Assembly (NCBI GenBank): GCA_963617275.1
Contig: CAVENX010000003.1
Span: 19,665 to 83,664 of the forward strand
DNA length: 64,000 bases
From: Limivicinus sp963617275
GTDB taxonomy: Bacteria; Bacillota; Clostridia; Oscillospirales; Oscillospiraceae
Direction of reading: 5' to 3'
The translations under genes and the position numbers were made by a program. Positions 41,403 to 50,584 of this stretch are shown one piece after another. How positions within the stretch are numbered: the stretch's first letter is position 1; each line of letters starts with the position of its first letter. Below the pieces are notes generated by a model. It ran no database searches, was not told the origin of the DNA, and was given only the letters and a program-made list of their open reading frames with translations.

Positions 41403-43115
41403 ATGGCAAGAAGTCAGGGCGCGATGCTTGATCGTAAAAAGCTGATGGCTGACCCGATAATGGTCACGACCATTGTCGTGCTTATAACCTTTTTGACTTT
41501 GTTTATACTTTATCCGCTGGCGATACTGCTGGTTGACAGCTTTGTAAGCGACAGTGGGATAGGTTTCGATACTTTCAAACGCATCTTCGCCATACCGACC
41601 TTTACGACAGCTATAACAAACACACTCAAAGTAGGCTTTGTTGTGGGCATTGCCTCGTCCCTTATCGGGCTGCTGTTCGCATACGTAGAGGTCTATGTCA
41701 AAATGAATAAATTCGTGGGCGGACTTTTCAAGGTGGTTTCCATGCTGCCGGTCGTCTCGCCCCCGTTCGTGCTGAGTCTTTCGATGATAATGCTCTTCGG
41801 CAAGGCAGGCATTATCACGCGCTTTCTGCTCGGCATATATGACAACAGCGTTTACGGCTATTGGGGCATCGTGATCGTTCAGACGCTCACCTTCTTCCCC
41901 GTGTGCTACATGATGCTCAAGGGTCTGCTGAAAAACATCGACCCCTCCCTTGAAGAAGCCGCCCGCGACATGGGCGCGTCCCGCATGAAGGTGTTCACAA
42001 GCGTGACACTGCCCCTTATGCTGCCCGGTCTCGGCAACGCTTTTCTCGTGACCTTTATCGAATCTATCGCCGACTTTGCCAACCCCATGATAATAGGCGG
42101 CTCCTATGATACATTGGCAACCACCATTTATTTGCAGATCACCGGCGCATACGACAAGGCGGGCGCCGCCGCGATGGCGGTCGTGCTGCTGTGCATCACG
42201 CTTATGATGTTCGCCGTGCAGAAATACTATCTTGAAGCAAAAACCGCCGCTACACTCACCGGTAAGGCCTCCCGCGGCAGAATGCTCATCGAGGACAGAA
42301 GCGTCAAGATCCCACTCACGGTGCTGTGCTCCCTTGCGGCGTGCTTCGTGATAATGATGTACATATGCGTCCCTATAGGCTCATTCTTCCCGACATGGGG
42401 ATACAAATTCTTCCCGCTCACCGGCAAATGGTTCAAGCTCGTCTTTACGCGCTATCACGGCTTCCAGGCATTCAGGGATTCGTTTGTTCTCTCGTTTATC
42501 TCCGCTCCCATAACAGCTCTTCTGAGCATGATAATTTCCTACCTCGTCGTCAAGCGCAAGTTCAGGTCAAAGGGCTTTATCGAAGCGGTCTCCATGCTGG
42601 CGATGGCTGTCCCGGGTACGGTTCTCGGTGTCGGGTACATAAGGGGCTTCTCCGGCGGCGTGTTCCACACTGGCTTTTTGCAGGGGCTTTACGGCACCGG
42701 GCTTATCCTTGTGATCGTTTTCGTGGTGCGTTCGCTGCCTACCGGTACGCGAAGCGGTATTTCCGCCCTGCGCCAGATAGACAAGTCCATTGAGGAATCC
42801 GCATACGACATGGGCGCGGACAGCTTCAAGGTGTTCATGACCGTTACACTGCCGCTTATAAAGGATTCTTTCCTCTCCGGCCTTGTCACGGCGTTTGTGC
42901 GCTCCATTACTGCAATTTCCGCAATCATTCTGCTCGTCACGCCGCAGTTCCTGCTTATCACAGTTCAGATCAACGAGTTTGCGGAAAAAGGCTCTTACAG
43001 TCTTGCCTGCGCCTTTGCCACCATTCTTATTATAATCACTTACGGCGCTGTATTGCTGATGAATCTGTTCATCAAGCACTTCGGCACCAGCAGAAAAATA
43101 AAGGAGGATAACTGA
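41403..43115 (+). CDS. ABC transporter permease, fused AfuB/FbpB type
   Basis: A 570-residue permease made of two homologous six-helix halves. Each half has an EAA loop: LEEAARDMGASRMKVFTSVTLP (about residues 182-203) and IEESAYDMGADSFKVFMTVTLP (about 463-484), both facing the ATPase. The fused form is standard for FbpB/AfuB/PotBC-like transporters of this family. The ATG at 41403 follows AGAGGAGAA. Confidence 0.93.
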   Translation: MARSQGAMLDRKKLMADPIMVTTIVVLITFLTLFILYPLAILLVDSFVSDSGIGFDTFKRIFAIPTFTTAITNTLKVGFVVGIASSLIGLLFAYVEVYVKMNKFVGGLFKVVSMLPVVSPPFVLSLSMIMLFGKAGIITRFLLGIYDNSVYGYWGIVIVQTLTFFPVCYMMLKGLLKNIDPSLEEAARDMGASRMKVFTSVTLPLMLPGLGNAFLVTFIESIADFANPMIIGGSYDTLATTIYLQITGAYDKAGAAAMAVVLLCITLMMFAVQKYYLEAKTAATLTGKASRGRMLIEDRSVKIPLTVLCSLAACFVIMMYICVPIGSFFPTWGYKFFPLTGKWFKLVFTRYHGFQAFRDSFVLSFISAPITALLSMIISYLVVKRKFRSKGFIEAVSMLAMAVPGTVLGVGYIRGFSGGVFHTGFLQGLYGTGLILVIVFVVRSLPTGTRSGISALRQIDKSIEESAYDMGADSFKVFMTVTLPLIKDSFLSGLVTAFVRSITAISAIILLVTPQFLLITVQINEFAEKGSYSLACAFATILIIITYGAVLLMNLFIKHFGTSRKIKEDN

Positions 43116-43118
43116 CCT

Positions 43119-44192
43119 ATGGAAAAGATCAAAAAAGGCGTCCGCCTGGAGCATATCTCCAAAATATATCAGGACCCGAAAACCGGCAAGGACTTCTATG
43201 CCGTCCATGACACAAGCCTTACCATAGAGCCCGGCTCCTTTGTCACGCTGCTTGGGCCCTCCGGCTGCGGCAAAACAACAACACTGAGGATGATCGCCGG
43301 ATTTGAAAGCCCGGACGAGGGCGAAATATACCTCGGGGACGAGCCTATCAACGAGCTTACCCCCAACAAGCGCGATACCGCCATGGTGTTCCAGAGCTAT
43401 GCTCTGCTGCCGCATTACAATGTGTTCGATAACGTAGCATACGGCCTGAAGCTGCGCAAGCTGCCCAAGGACGAAATTCAGTCCCGCGTGATGAACATTC
43501 TCAAGCTGGTCGAGCTTGAGGGCATGGAGGGGCGCATGACGAACCAGCTGTCCGGCGGTCAGCAGCAGCGCGTCGCCCTTGCGAGGGCTCTTGTTATCGA
43601 GCCGTCCGTCCTGCTTTTTGACGAGCCGCTTTCAAACCTCGACGCAAAGCTGCGAGTGTCGATGAGAACCGAGATACGCCGCATCCAGCAGGAAGTCGGC
43701 ATTACCGCGATCTATGTCACGCACGACCAGTCCGAAGCAATGGCGCTCAGCGACAACATCATCATAATGAACAAGGGCGTCGTGGCGCAGATGGGTACGC
43801 CGCAGGAGATATATTACCACCCCAACAGCGAGTTCGTCGCCGACTTTATCGGCGAGGCGAACTTCCTCAAGGGGAAGCTCACCGAGACCGGCGGGAAGGC
43901 CGCGCTTGATATCGCCGGAACGCCAGTCCCCGTGGAACGCAGAGACGATATGCGCGTCGGCGAGGAATACACCATTGTCCTTCGCCCCGAGGCTGCAAGG
44001 CTCACGGAGAACAAGGGACTGCCGTGCAAGGTCGTGCTGTCCTGCTTCATGGGTTCGTACCAGAACTATCATGTCATGGTCGGAGATACCCTTGTCAAGC
44101 TTACAGAAAACAATCCCAAGAACAAGCGTATATTCAACGTAGGAGAAAACTGCTTCCTCGACTTTGAGGCCGAGTCCGTACACGTACTTTGA
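43119..44192 (+). CDS. ABC transporter ATPase, FbpC/PotA type
   Basis: A 357-residue ATPase. Walker A GPSGCGKTTTLRMIAGFE, Q-loop VFQSYALLPHYNV, signature LSGGQQQRVALARAL, Walker B LLFDEPLSNLDAKLR, and a C-terminal TOBE-like domain from about residue 245 are present. It follows the permease by 3 bases (stop TGA, then CCT ATG), with AAGGAGG upstream. Confidence 0.94.
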   Translation: MEKIKKGVRLEHISKIYQDPKTGKDFYAVHDTSLTIEPGSFVTLLGPSGCGKTTTLRMIAGFESPDEGEIYLGDEPINELTPNKRDTAMVFQSYALLPHYNVFDNVAYGLKLRKLPKDEIQSRVMNILKLVELEGMEGRMTNQLSGGQQQRVALARALVIEPSVLLFDEPLSNLDAKLRVSMRTEIRRIQQEVGITAIYVTHDQSEAMALSDNIIIMNKGVVAQMGTPQEIYYHPNSEFVADFIGEANFLKGKLTETGGKAALDIAGTPVPVERRDDMRVGEEYTIVLRPEAARLTENKGLPCKVVLSCFMGSYQNYHVMVGDTLVKLTENNPKNKRIFNVGENCFLDFEAESVHVL

Positions 44193-44215
44193 TATTACAT
44201 ATATTCTGAAATTCT

Positions 44216-45904
44216 ATGAAAAATTTGAGCGATTTTATATCCGCCGCAAAGCGCGACGGGCACGTCTGGATCGCCGATGTGCGCAAAGCCTTTGCCGCCG
44301 ATCCGTCGGCTTTGAAAGCGTTTATCCGTCTTGACAGGCTTGACGGCAGCCGGATCGAATACCCCTGCCCGATGCCCCGCTGGAAGTCGGACGATGAATT
44401 TGTGTTTCTCGTTGATTATCTCAGCGCTGAAATATACAACATCTTTTCCGTATACAGCGGCAAAGCCGTCACAGTTTTCGGCGACGACAGCGACCATCTG
44501 CTTTTTGAAACCGCATTTTCCCGCTTTTTCTATGAAACCGGCTATAAAAAAGTGATAAACGTCGCCCGCAGATTAAGCGGCTGTACTCCGGCGCTGACGC
44601 ATCTTCCGCTGAGTGCACATATCCCGCTGCCGAAAGGCGCGGAGGAAAGCCGCGGCGATATGTCCGCGAAAATTGCGGCGGCTGTCGAAAGGGTCGGACA
44701 CGGAGCATACTGCGGGATAGACGTCGGCGGGACGGACATAAAGCTTGCCGCGTCGCTGGACGGTAAACTCATCGCCGTCAAGGAATATGACTGGAACCCG
44801 TCGCTTTTCCGGCGCGCCGAAAACATCAAAGCGCCCGTGCGGCTGCTTGCACGGCTGATGGCCGCCTGCGTTGAAAACGAAAGAGCAGGCGGCGCCGTCG
44901 ATATGTCTCCGGCACTCGACAGGCTTGCCGGTCACGGGACGATAGAGCGCTGCATCCGCGCAGTTGAGGAGCATTGCGGCGGTATAGGCAGGTTTGACGC
45001 GCTTGCCCTCAGCTTTCCGGATATTGTCATCAACAACCGCATCATGGGCGGCGAAACTCCGAAAACAGCCGGTATCCGCGCTGATATGTCCGCCGATTAC
45101 GAGGCGGAGCTTGTCAGCCTTTCAAGGCTAAGCGGCGAGCTTCTTGACATTGCGGGCAGTGTCTCCGTCATAAACGACGGCCCCATGGCGACATTCAGTG
45201 CCGTGTGTGAGCTTGCGTATTCGCACCCGGCAAACACCGGCGCGGTCATTGCGCACAGTCTCGGCACAGATCTCGGAACGGGCTGGATAGACAACAGCGG
45301 CAATATCCCGCAGATCCCGCTTGAGTGCTATGACCTTCTCTTTGACCTTGGCAGCAATGCCTCAAGATATCTTCCGCCGGAGGATATGCGTTCGCTCAAA
45401 AACGAAAATTCCGGCATGGCGGGCGCAAGACGCTATCTGGGTCAGGCTGCGGTATACAGGCTTGTTTACCTCAGTGAACCGGCGCTCATCCGCGATTTTG
45501 TCGATGAATCGCACGGTTTCCCCGAAATCAGGATGAAGCCGGAGGATATGAGAAAAGCATGTCTTGCGCATATCATGGAAAAGGCCGCCGGGCACAACAA
45601 GACAGCAGAGGCCGCCTTTACGCAGATAGGCGTAAATCTTGCGCATATAACCGAGGAAATAGAATATCTCACCCGCGCCAACGTTGACACGCGCTGGCTG
45701 TTTGGGCGGTTCGTGAAGGACAGGCACTGTTCCGAGCTTATACGTGCGGGCTTCAACTCCGTTATTCCGGATATTGAGCTGATACCGGCCGACGACGGCA
45801 TGGCAGCCACCCCGCTTATGAAGCAGCTTGCCGAAAGAAGCGACGTCACCGTTGCACAGTTTGCGCAGGCGGTCAGCGCACTGTATTTTTCGGAATACAA
45901 GTAA
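44216..45904 (+). CDS. ROK/ASKHA-like kinase domain protein with N-terminal extension
   Basis: A 562-residue protein, last gene of the AfuABC-like operon, 23 bases after the ATPase. Residues 1-165 are an N-terminal extension I do not recognise; from about 167 an ASKHA phosphate-1 loop GIDVGGTDIKLAASLDGKLIAV begins, followed by SFPDIV, a phosphate-2/GDGP-like INDGPMATF and the adenosine-side GTDLGTGWI. The ROK zinc Cys cluster (CxCGxxGC) is absent. No good ribosome site precedes ATG 44216; coupling to the upstream gene may supply ribosomes. An ATP-dependent kinase of a sugar or sugar derivative imported by the neighbouring transporter is the favoured reading, but the substrate is unknown. Confidence 0.72.
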   Translation: MKNLSDFISAAKRDGHVWIADVRKAFAADPSALKAFIRLDRLDGSRIEYPCPMPRWKSDDEFVFLVDYLSAEIYNIFSVYSGKAVTVFGDDSDHLLFETAFSRFFYETGYKKVINVARRLSGCTPALTHLPLSAHIPLPKGAEESRGDMSAKIAAAVERVGHGAYCGIDVGGTDIKLAASLDGKLIAVKEYDWNPSLFRRAENIKAPVRLLARLMAACVENERAGGAVDMSPALDRLAGHGTIERCIRAVEEHCGGIGRFDALALSFPDIVINNRIMGGETPKTAGIRADMSADYEAELVSLSRLSGELLDIAGSVSVINDGPMATFSAVCELAYSHPANTGAVIAHSLGTDLGTGWIDNSGNIPQIPLECYDLLFDLGSNASRYLPPEDMRSLKNENSGMAGARRYLGQAAVYRLVYLSEPALIRDFVDESHGFPEIRMKPEDMRKACLAHIMEKAAGHNKTAEAAFTQIGVNLAHITEEIEYLTRANVDTRWLFGRFVKDRHCSELIRAGFNSVIPDIELIPADDGMAATPLMKQLAERSDVTVAQFAQAVSALYFSEYK

Positions 45905-45908
45905 AAAA

Positions 45909-45946
45909 CGGCTGCGGCGAAATTAGAATCGCCGCAGCCGCTTTTC
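45909..45946. terminator. Terminator between converging genes
   Basis: CGGCTGCGGCGA / TCGCCGCAGCCG is a perfect 12-bp stem. On the plus strand it is followed by CTTTTC; on the minus strand TTTTTTAC follows, so it acts in both directions. Confidence 0.92.
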
Positions 45947-45952
45947 ATTTTT

Positions 45953-46609
45953 TCACCCTCTGGCAGTTTCGGGCGGTATGCTTTCCCATGCAATCACATT
46001 GACAATGGGCGGCAGGGACATGGTCACGGTTCCGTTGGTGTAGACCATGATGTGCTCATCCGCCGCGGGAAGCTCCGTATCCTCATTGAAGCGGGCTACG
46101 ACCTCCCCCATGCTTTCAGTGCTGAGAGTGACGGAATGTTCGGCGGTGTCCACCGACGTCACAATGGCGTCATAGCTGCCGCCGTCCGTAAGCTCCTGCG
46201 CATGGATGGTCAGATCGTCATCCACGGATACCAGCAGTATGATTTCCTGCTCAATGGTGGCTTCAAAGCTGCGGCTGTATATGAAACGGACTATGCTGTC
46301 CCCCGCCTCGACCGCGTCCAGCGTGAAATGCTGTGTGCCGCCGACGCCGACCATATCGTCCGGATTTGGATCCTGCACATATTCGCCTTCGGGATCATCT
46401 ATCTTCACCGAGCTTCCGCCCAGCACGAACGCCGTCCAATCAAAGCCGGTCGTCGGGTTTGACGGGAGAGAATATGTCATCTGACCCTTGGGTGCAGCGG
46501 CGGCCGCCCCGCCGTCGGCGGGTTCGCCGCTTGCCTGACAGCCGACGGTCAAAGCCGCGCCGAGCACGGCAAGCAGTATTATGGCGATAACGATCGTTTT
46601 ATTCTTCAT
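45953..46609 (-). CDS. Chagasin-like (I42) cysteine-protease-inhibitor lipoprotein
   Basis: A 218-residue predicted lipoprotein with a signal peptide and lipobox LTVGC (Cys about 24), an acidic/Ala-rich linker, then a chagasin/I42-like domain (about 45-145). The three inhibitory loops are recognisable: NPTTGFDW (L2), GVGGTQHF (L4) and YSRSFE (the L6 RPW/F loop, here RSF). Chagasin-family proteins block papain-like cysteine proteases. The C-terminal about 65 residues form an extra OB-like region (VTSVDTAEHSVTLST). The start 46609 follows AAAAAGGAGAC. Protection against host or competitor proteases, or control of an own cysteine protease, is inference. Confidence 0.8.
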   Translation of the reverse strand: MKNKTIVIAIILLAVLGAALTVGCQASGEPADGGAAAAAPKGQMTYSLPSNPTTGFDWTAFVLGGSSVKIDDPEGEYVQDPNPDDMVGVGGTQHFTLDAVEAGDSIVRFIYSRSFEATIEQEIILLVSVDDDLTIHAQELTDGGSYDAIVTSVDTAEHSVTLSTESMGEVVARFNEDTELPAADEHIMVYTNGTVTMSLPPIVNVIAWESIPPETARG

Positions 46610-46880
46610 AGCAAAAGTCTCCTTTTTGGGATTCATACGAAACCTGCGCGTCAGGGGCGTGGATAAAATGCCTCCGCTTTCCGCCGCTTTTCCGTATCAC
46701 CCTTAAAGACGCGGCAGAACGGACGATGTTCCCAACATTTTCCGATACGGCGAATCTTTTGCCGCCCATCCTCTGCCGCTTCAATAGCAGTATGTGCACA
46801 GTACGCGGATAAATACCGCCTGCAAAAGTTTTATGTGCTTGTTTTGTGCGGGTGACAATGCTATAATTAGCGTGTTTTTA

Positions 46881-47492
46881 TTATGCTTTCTGCTCTTGCC
46901 GGGCGGGCTTTTCCTCGTCCTCCTGATGCTTGCTGAGCAGCAGGAGCTTTTCCGACAGCAGCTTTGCAAACCCGCTCACCACTGCCGAAGACAGTATAAG
47001 CTCCTCCGCGCTGTTCACCGAAAACTCGGACTCTATCTCGTGTTCCAGGATACCCGCCGCACACATACGCACCTGCTCCACAAAATACTCCGCCGAAAGC
47101 CGGTGACGGAAGACATAGCCGTCATATATCCTATGTACCCGCTCTTCCGGGATGCCCGCGGGCAGGATCGTCTGCATCGTGGAAATGCTCAGGCTCTGCT
47201 TCAGCGAGCATATCATTATAAGATATGCGATATGCACCCTGTAATAGCGCTTTTTGACCGGTTCGGGCATGAGATGCCGCCGGACATAATTGTTTATCGC
47301 GGCGGCGGTAATAAACTGCTCCTCTTTCAGTTCCGGAGGAAGATAATCCAGATATTGGCAAAGCAGGGTTAGAACCTGCTCCATATATAAGCCGATATCG
47401 GGGATCTCCTCCCACTTCGGCAGACGGTAGTCGTTCAGATATTTTTCCCACCTGCGCAGCTTTCCTGCGACAAGCGCCTTGTCATAAACCAT
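46881..47492 (-). CDS. DUF1836-family protein
   Basis: A 203-residue protein of the DUF1836 family, widespread in Firmicutes next to degV genes. It starts at ATG 47492, with GGAAAGG 9 bases upstream. It contains a possible helix-turn-helix in the N-terminal half (KWEEIPDIGLYMEQVLTLLCQYL) and an all-helical C-terminus, ending in a charged tail EDEEKPARQEQKA. Function is unknown; a DNA-binding or regulatory role is the usual suggestion. It is divergent from degV. Confidence 0.75.
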   Translation of the reverse strand: MVYDKALVAGKLRRWEKYLNDYRLPKWEEIPDIGLYMEQVLTLLCQYLDYLPPELKEEQFITAAAINNYVRRHLMPEPVKKRYYRVHIAYLIMICSLKQSLSISTMQTILPAGIPEERVHRIYDGYVFRHRLSAEYFVEQVRMCAAGILEHEIESEFSVNSAEELILSSAVVSGFAKLLSEKLLLLSKHQEDEEKPARQEQKA

Positions 47493-47564
47493 TTGAACCA
47501 TCCTTTCCGGTGAAAGTATAGCAGAAACTTGTCTTACATTCAAGAACAAATCGTCCTTATTGTC

Positions 47565-47593
47565 TTGACATAATCATATGCATTTGGTAATAT
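47565..47593 (+). promoter_or_regulatory. degV promoter
   Basis: TTGACA (47565-47570), 17-base spacing, TAATAT (47588-47593). A 10-bp perfect hairpin CAATTGCAAA / TTTGCAATTG (47620-47648) follows in the leader. Confidence 0.75.
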
Positions 47594-47684
47594 AATCACG
47601 CAGATTAGATTAATCCGGTCAATTGCAAAGCCGTCGGTTTTGCAATTGGCTAAAAATTTGATTGGCGCAAAGGAGACAGCTATA

Positions 47685-48560
47685 ATGTACCGCATCGTGA
47701 CAGACACATCCGCAAATTTACCCTGGTCTTATACGGAGGAAAACGGCCTGACGGTCGTTCCTTTCTCATATCGGATAGACGGAAAAGAATATTTTGAAGC
47801 CTCCGGAACGTTTGACGGGCCGGCATATTATAATGCAATACGCCATGGGAGTATTGCCACCACGTCCCAGATACCGCCGCAGCGTTTCGTTGACGCCATG
47901 ACGCCGCTGCTGGAAAACGGAGACGATATACTTTATGTGGGTATGTCCTCGGGCATCAGCGGGGCTTTTCAGTCCGCCGTTATAGCTTCGCATGAGCTGA
48001 GTGAAAAATTCCCCGAACGTAAAATACGCCTTGTGGACACCCTTGCCGCGTCTCTCGGAGAGGGTATTCTTGTGATAAAGGCTGTGCAGATGAAGGCGGA
48101 TGGCGCATCGCTGGATGAGACGGCGGATACGCTTGAGGGGATGAAGAAAAATGTTTGCCAGCTGCTTCTGGTCGAAGATCTGATGTACCTGCGCCGCACG
48201 GGGCGCGTATCCGGCGTCGCTGCGGTGCTCGGTTCCGTTCTCGGTGTGCGTCCCCTTTTGAAAGGAAACGAGAACGGGCAGCTGGTCGTATCGGCCAAGA
48301 TCCGCGGGCGGAATCAGGCTATAAAGACAATGGCTGAACGGTACAGGACGCTTGTACGCCAGCCGGAAAACTGCGTCGTAGGCATTGCCCACGCGGATTG
48401 CCCCAATAACGCGGAAGCGCTTGCCGCCATGATACGCAAAGCCGCCGCACCCAAGGAAATTCTGACGGTCTGCTACGAGCCTGTGACCGGCGCGCACACC
48501 GGGCCGAGCGCGCTTGCGCTCTTCTTCACCGGTGCAGATGATGTGCGTTTCCAGTATTGA
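47685..48560 (+). CDS. DegV-family fatty-acid-binding protein
   Basis: A 291-residue DegV/FakB-like protein. DTSANLP near the N-terminus, TTSQIPP (about residue 62; the Thr/Ser line the fatty-acid carboxylate site), the VDTLAASLGEG motif and LLVEDLMYLRRTGRV match. FakB proteins present exogenous fatty acids to FakA kinase; no fakA gene is adjacent. ATG 47685 has AAAGGAG upstream. Confidence 0.93.
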   Translation: MYRIVTDTSANLPWSYTEENGLTVVPFSYRIDGKEYFEASGTFDGPAYYNAIRHGSIATTSQIPPQRFVDAMTPLLENGDDILYVGMSSGISGAFQSAVIASHELSEKFPERKIRLVDTLAASLGEGILVIKAVQMKADGASLDETADTLEGMKKNVCQLLLVEDLMYLRRTGRVSGVAAVLGSVLGVRPLLKGNENGQLVVSAKIRGRNQAIKTMAERYRTLVRQPENCVVGIAHADCPNNAEALAAMIRKAAAPKEILTVCYEPVTGAHTGPSALALFFTGADDVRFQY

Positions 48561-48606
48561 TACAAAAAGTCGTGGGGCAGACGCCCCATAAAAAGGAGTG
48601 TGTCTC

Positions 48607-49245
48607 ATGCCGGAATTTATTCTGATCACTGAGCTTATCGGGACGGTTGCCTTTGCCGTTTCCGGGGCGGTCATCAGCATCAATAAACGCTTTGATATTT
48701 TCGGCGTGCTGTTCTGCGCCGTAACGACTGCGCTGGGCGGCGGCGTTCTGCGCGATATCATGGTCGCCAATCTGCCGCCGGTCATGTTCCGGAAGGAGAT
48801 ATATTTCATTGCGGCTGTCTGCACGGGGCTTGTGATTTTTCTTATCGCCCGCCGCAATTCCGACCACTTCCGCGAGGATGCGGAACGCGCTGACAGCATA
48901 GTAAACATATTCGACGCGCTGGGTCTCGGCATTTTTACCGTGGTAGGCATAAACACCGCCATTGCGCAGGGCTATCAGGACAACGCGTTTTTCTCCGTAT
49001 TTCTGGGCATGACCACCGGCTGCGGCGGCGGTATTCTGCGTGATGTAATGGTACGGGAGGTTCCGTTCGTTTTCACCAAGCGTGTATACGCTGTGGCTTC
49101 CATTGCAGGCGGCATTGTCTATTATCTTCTGGACGTGACTTTATCCATAGATCAGTTTGCCGCGCTGATCTGCGGCGTGGCCGTCACCACGGCGCTGCGC
49201 ATTACCGCCGCCGTCAGAAGATGGAGCCTTCCCAAAGCGTTCTGA
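48607..49245 (+). CDS. TRIC-type cation channel family membrane protein (UPF0126)
   Basis: A 212-residue membrane protein with about seven hydrophobic segments and two copies of the UPF0126/Glycine-transporter-like repeat: TTALGGGVLRDIMVANLPPVMF and TTGCGGGILRDVMVREVPFVF. It matches bacterial TRIC-like channels (YvgT/YadS family), which conduct monovalent cations or possibly small molecules. ATG 48607 has AAAGGAG 8 bases upstream. It follows degV by 46 bases, probably in one operon. Confidence 0.9.
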   Translation: MPEFILITELIGTVAFAVSGAVISINKRFDIFGVLFCAVTTALGGGVLRDIMVANLPPVMFRKEIYFIAAVCTGLVIFLIARRNSDHFREDAERADSIVNIFDALGLGIFTVVGINTAIAQGYQDNAFFSVFLGMTTGCGGGILRDVMVREVPFVFTKRVYAVASIAGGIVYYLLDVTLSIDQFAALICGVAVTTALRITAAVRRWSLPKAF

Positions 49246-49260
49246 TCATTCAAAAAGCTG

Positions 49261-49302
49261 TACCGGGAGTTTCGCACAAAGCGAAACTCCCGGTAGATTT
49301 TT
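49261..49302. terminator. Terminator between converging genes
   Basis: TACCGGGAGTTTCGC / GCGAAACTCCCGGTA, a perfect 15-bp stem with loop ACAAA, followed by GATTTTTA (plus) and, on the other strand, CAGCTTTTT. Confidence 0.92.
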
Positions 49303-49312
49303 ACGGATATTA

Positions 49313-50584
49313 TCAAAGGAAGCTGCCCGCATATGTAATAAGCTGCGGGAAGAGGATGCATATCGCAATACATACAAAAGTCCCGATAATATATGGTATC
49401 AGGTACTTGAACGTCGTCGAGACCTTGATCTTCATCAGATCCGCAGCGACATACAGGCACATACCGACGGGCGGCGTTACAAGGCCGATGCCTATGACGA
49501 CAGTTACGAGAACGCCCAGAACAATTGGATCGATGCCGACAGACATCGCGATCGGGAAAATGATGGGCATGAACAGAGTGAGCGCCGCAATGGACTCCAT
49601 AAACATCGTTACAATGAAGAACAACAGGAGTATCATTATCAGGATCACTGTCGGATCAGTGGATACGCCGAGCATTGCGCCGGTGAGCCACTTGTCGAAG
49701 CCGGCAGTTGTGAGCATAATGGTGTAAAGCTTGGCGCCGCCTATTACGACGAATATTCTTGCGGAAACCCTGACCGTCTCGGTGAGGGCGAATTTGATGT
49801 CTTCCCATTTAAGTTCCCTGTACACAAGACCGCCGCAGATAAGGCCGTACAAAACAGCAATTGCGCCCGCCTCGGTGGGGGAAACGATACCGGTCGTTAT
49901 TGTGCCGATTATTACCAGCGGCATCAGCAGTGCAGGCCAGCTGCCCTTGAAGGTGCGCCATACCTCGCTCAGTCTGAAACTTCCTTCCTCGGGCTTGACG
50001 CCTTCCTTTTTCGCAAAGAAGTAGGAGAGCACCATCTGGGAAATACCGATCAGTATGCCGGGGACGATTCCGCCAAGGAACATTTTGCCCGTGGAGATAG
50101 AGCATATACCCGCGATAACGACCATGGGTATGCTCGGCGGGATGATAATGCCGATAGTGGAGGATACCGCCGTTACCGATACGGTAAATTCCTTTGAATA
50201 ACCCTGCTTGACCATTTTGGGCATGAACATACCGGAAACACCGGCGGTGTCGGCAACTGCGGAGCCGGAGATGCCCGCGAAGATCATGGAGGCAAGGACA
50301 TTGACATGGGCAAGTCCGCCGTAAATATGACCCACCAGCGAATAGCAGAAGTCCATCAGGCGGTCGGAAATACCACCCTTTGACATCGTGTAGCCCGCGA
50401 AGGTGTAGAGCGGAACCGCAAGCAGCGCCCACGAGTTCATTCCTTCAAACATACGCTGGGTTATCGTGACAAGCGATGTGCCGTCAATAATAATCCCGCC
50501 GATCGCCGCGAGGCCGAGCGAAAGCCCTATTGGCACGCCCAAGAACATCAGTACGGCAAACGCCGCCAAAAGCCAAGTTATCAT
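49313..50584 (-). CDS. dctM: TRAP transporter large permease (DctM type)
   Basis: A 423-residue polytopic permease with about 12 hydrophobic segments that carries out Na+-coupled import of the ligand delivered by the periplasmic-type binding protein. The family motifs are visible: IPLYTFAGYTMSKGGI, GISGSAVADTAGVSGMFMPKMVK and IIPPSIPMVV. It follows dctQ with a one-base TAATG overlap. Confidence 0.95.
   Translation of the reverse strand: MITWLLAAFAVLMFLGVPIGLSLGLAAIGGIIIDGTSLVTITQRMFEGMNSWALLAVPLYTFAGYTMSKGGISDRLMDFCYSLVGHIYGGLAHVNVLASMIFAGISGSAVADTAGVSGMFMPKMVKQGYSKEFTVSVTAVSSTIGIIIPPSIPMVVIAGICSISTGKMFLGGIVPGILIGISQMVLSYFFAKKEGVKPEEGSFRLSEVWRTFKGSWPALLMPLVIIGTITTGIVSPTEAGAIAVLYGLICGGLVYRELKWEDIKFALTETVRVSARIFVVIGGAKLYTIMLTTAGFDKWLTGAMLGVSTDPTVILIMILLLFFIVTMFMESIAALTLFMPIIFPIAMSVGIDPIVLGVLVTVVIGIGLVTPPVGMCLYVAADLMKIKVSTTFKYLIPYIIGTFVCIAICILFPQLITYAGSFL

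Noticed and set aside
40315..41409. Minus-strand open frame of 364 codons
   Set aside because: Antisense to the binding-protein gene; no motif or ribosome site.
47766..48962. Minus-strand open frame of 398 codons across degV and the TRIC-like gene
   Set aside because: Antisense to two well-recognised genes; spans their intergenic terminator-free gap by chance.
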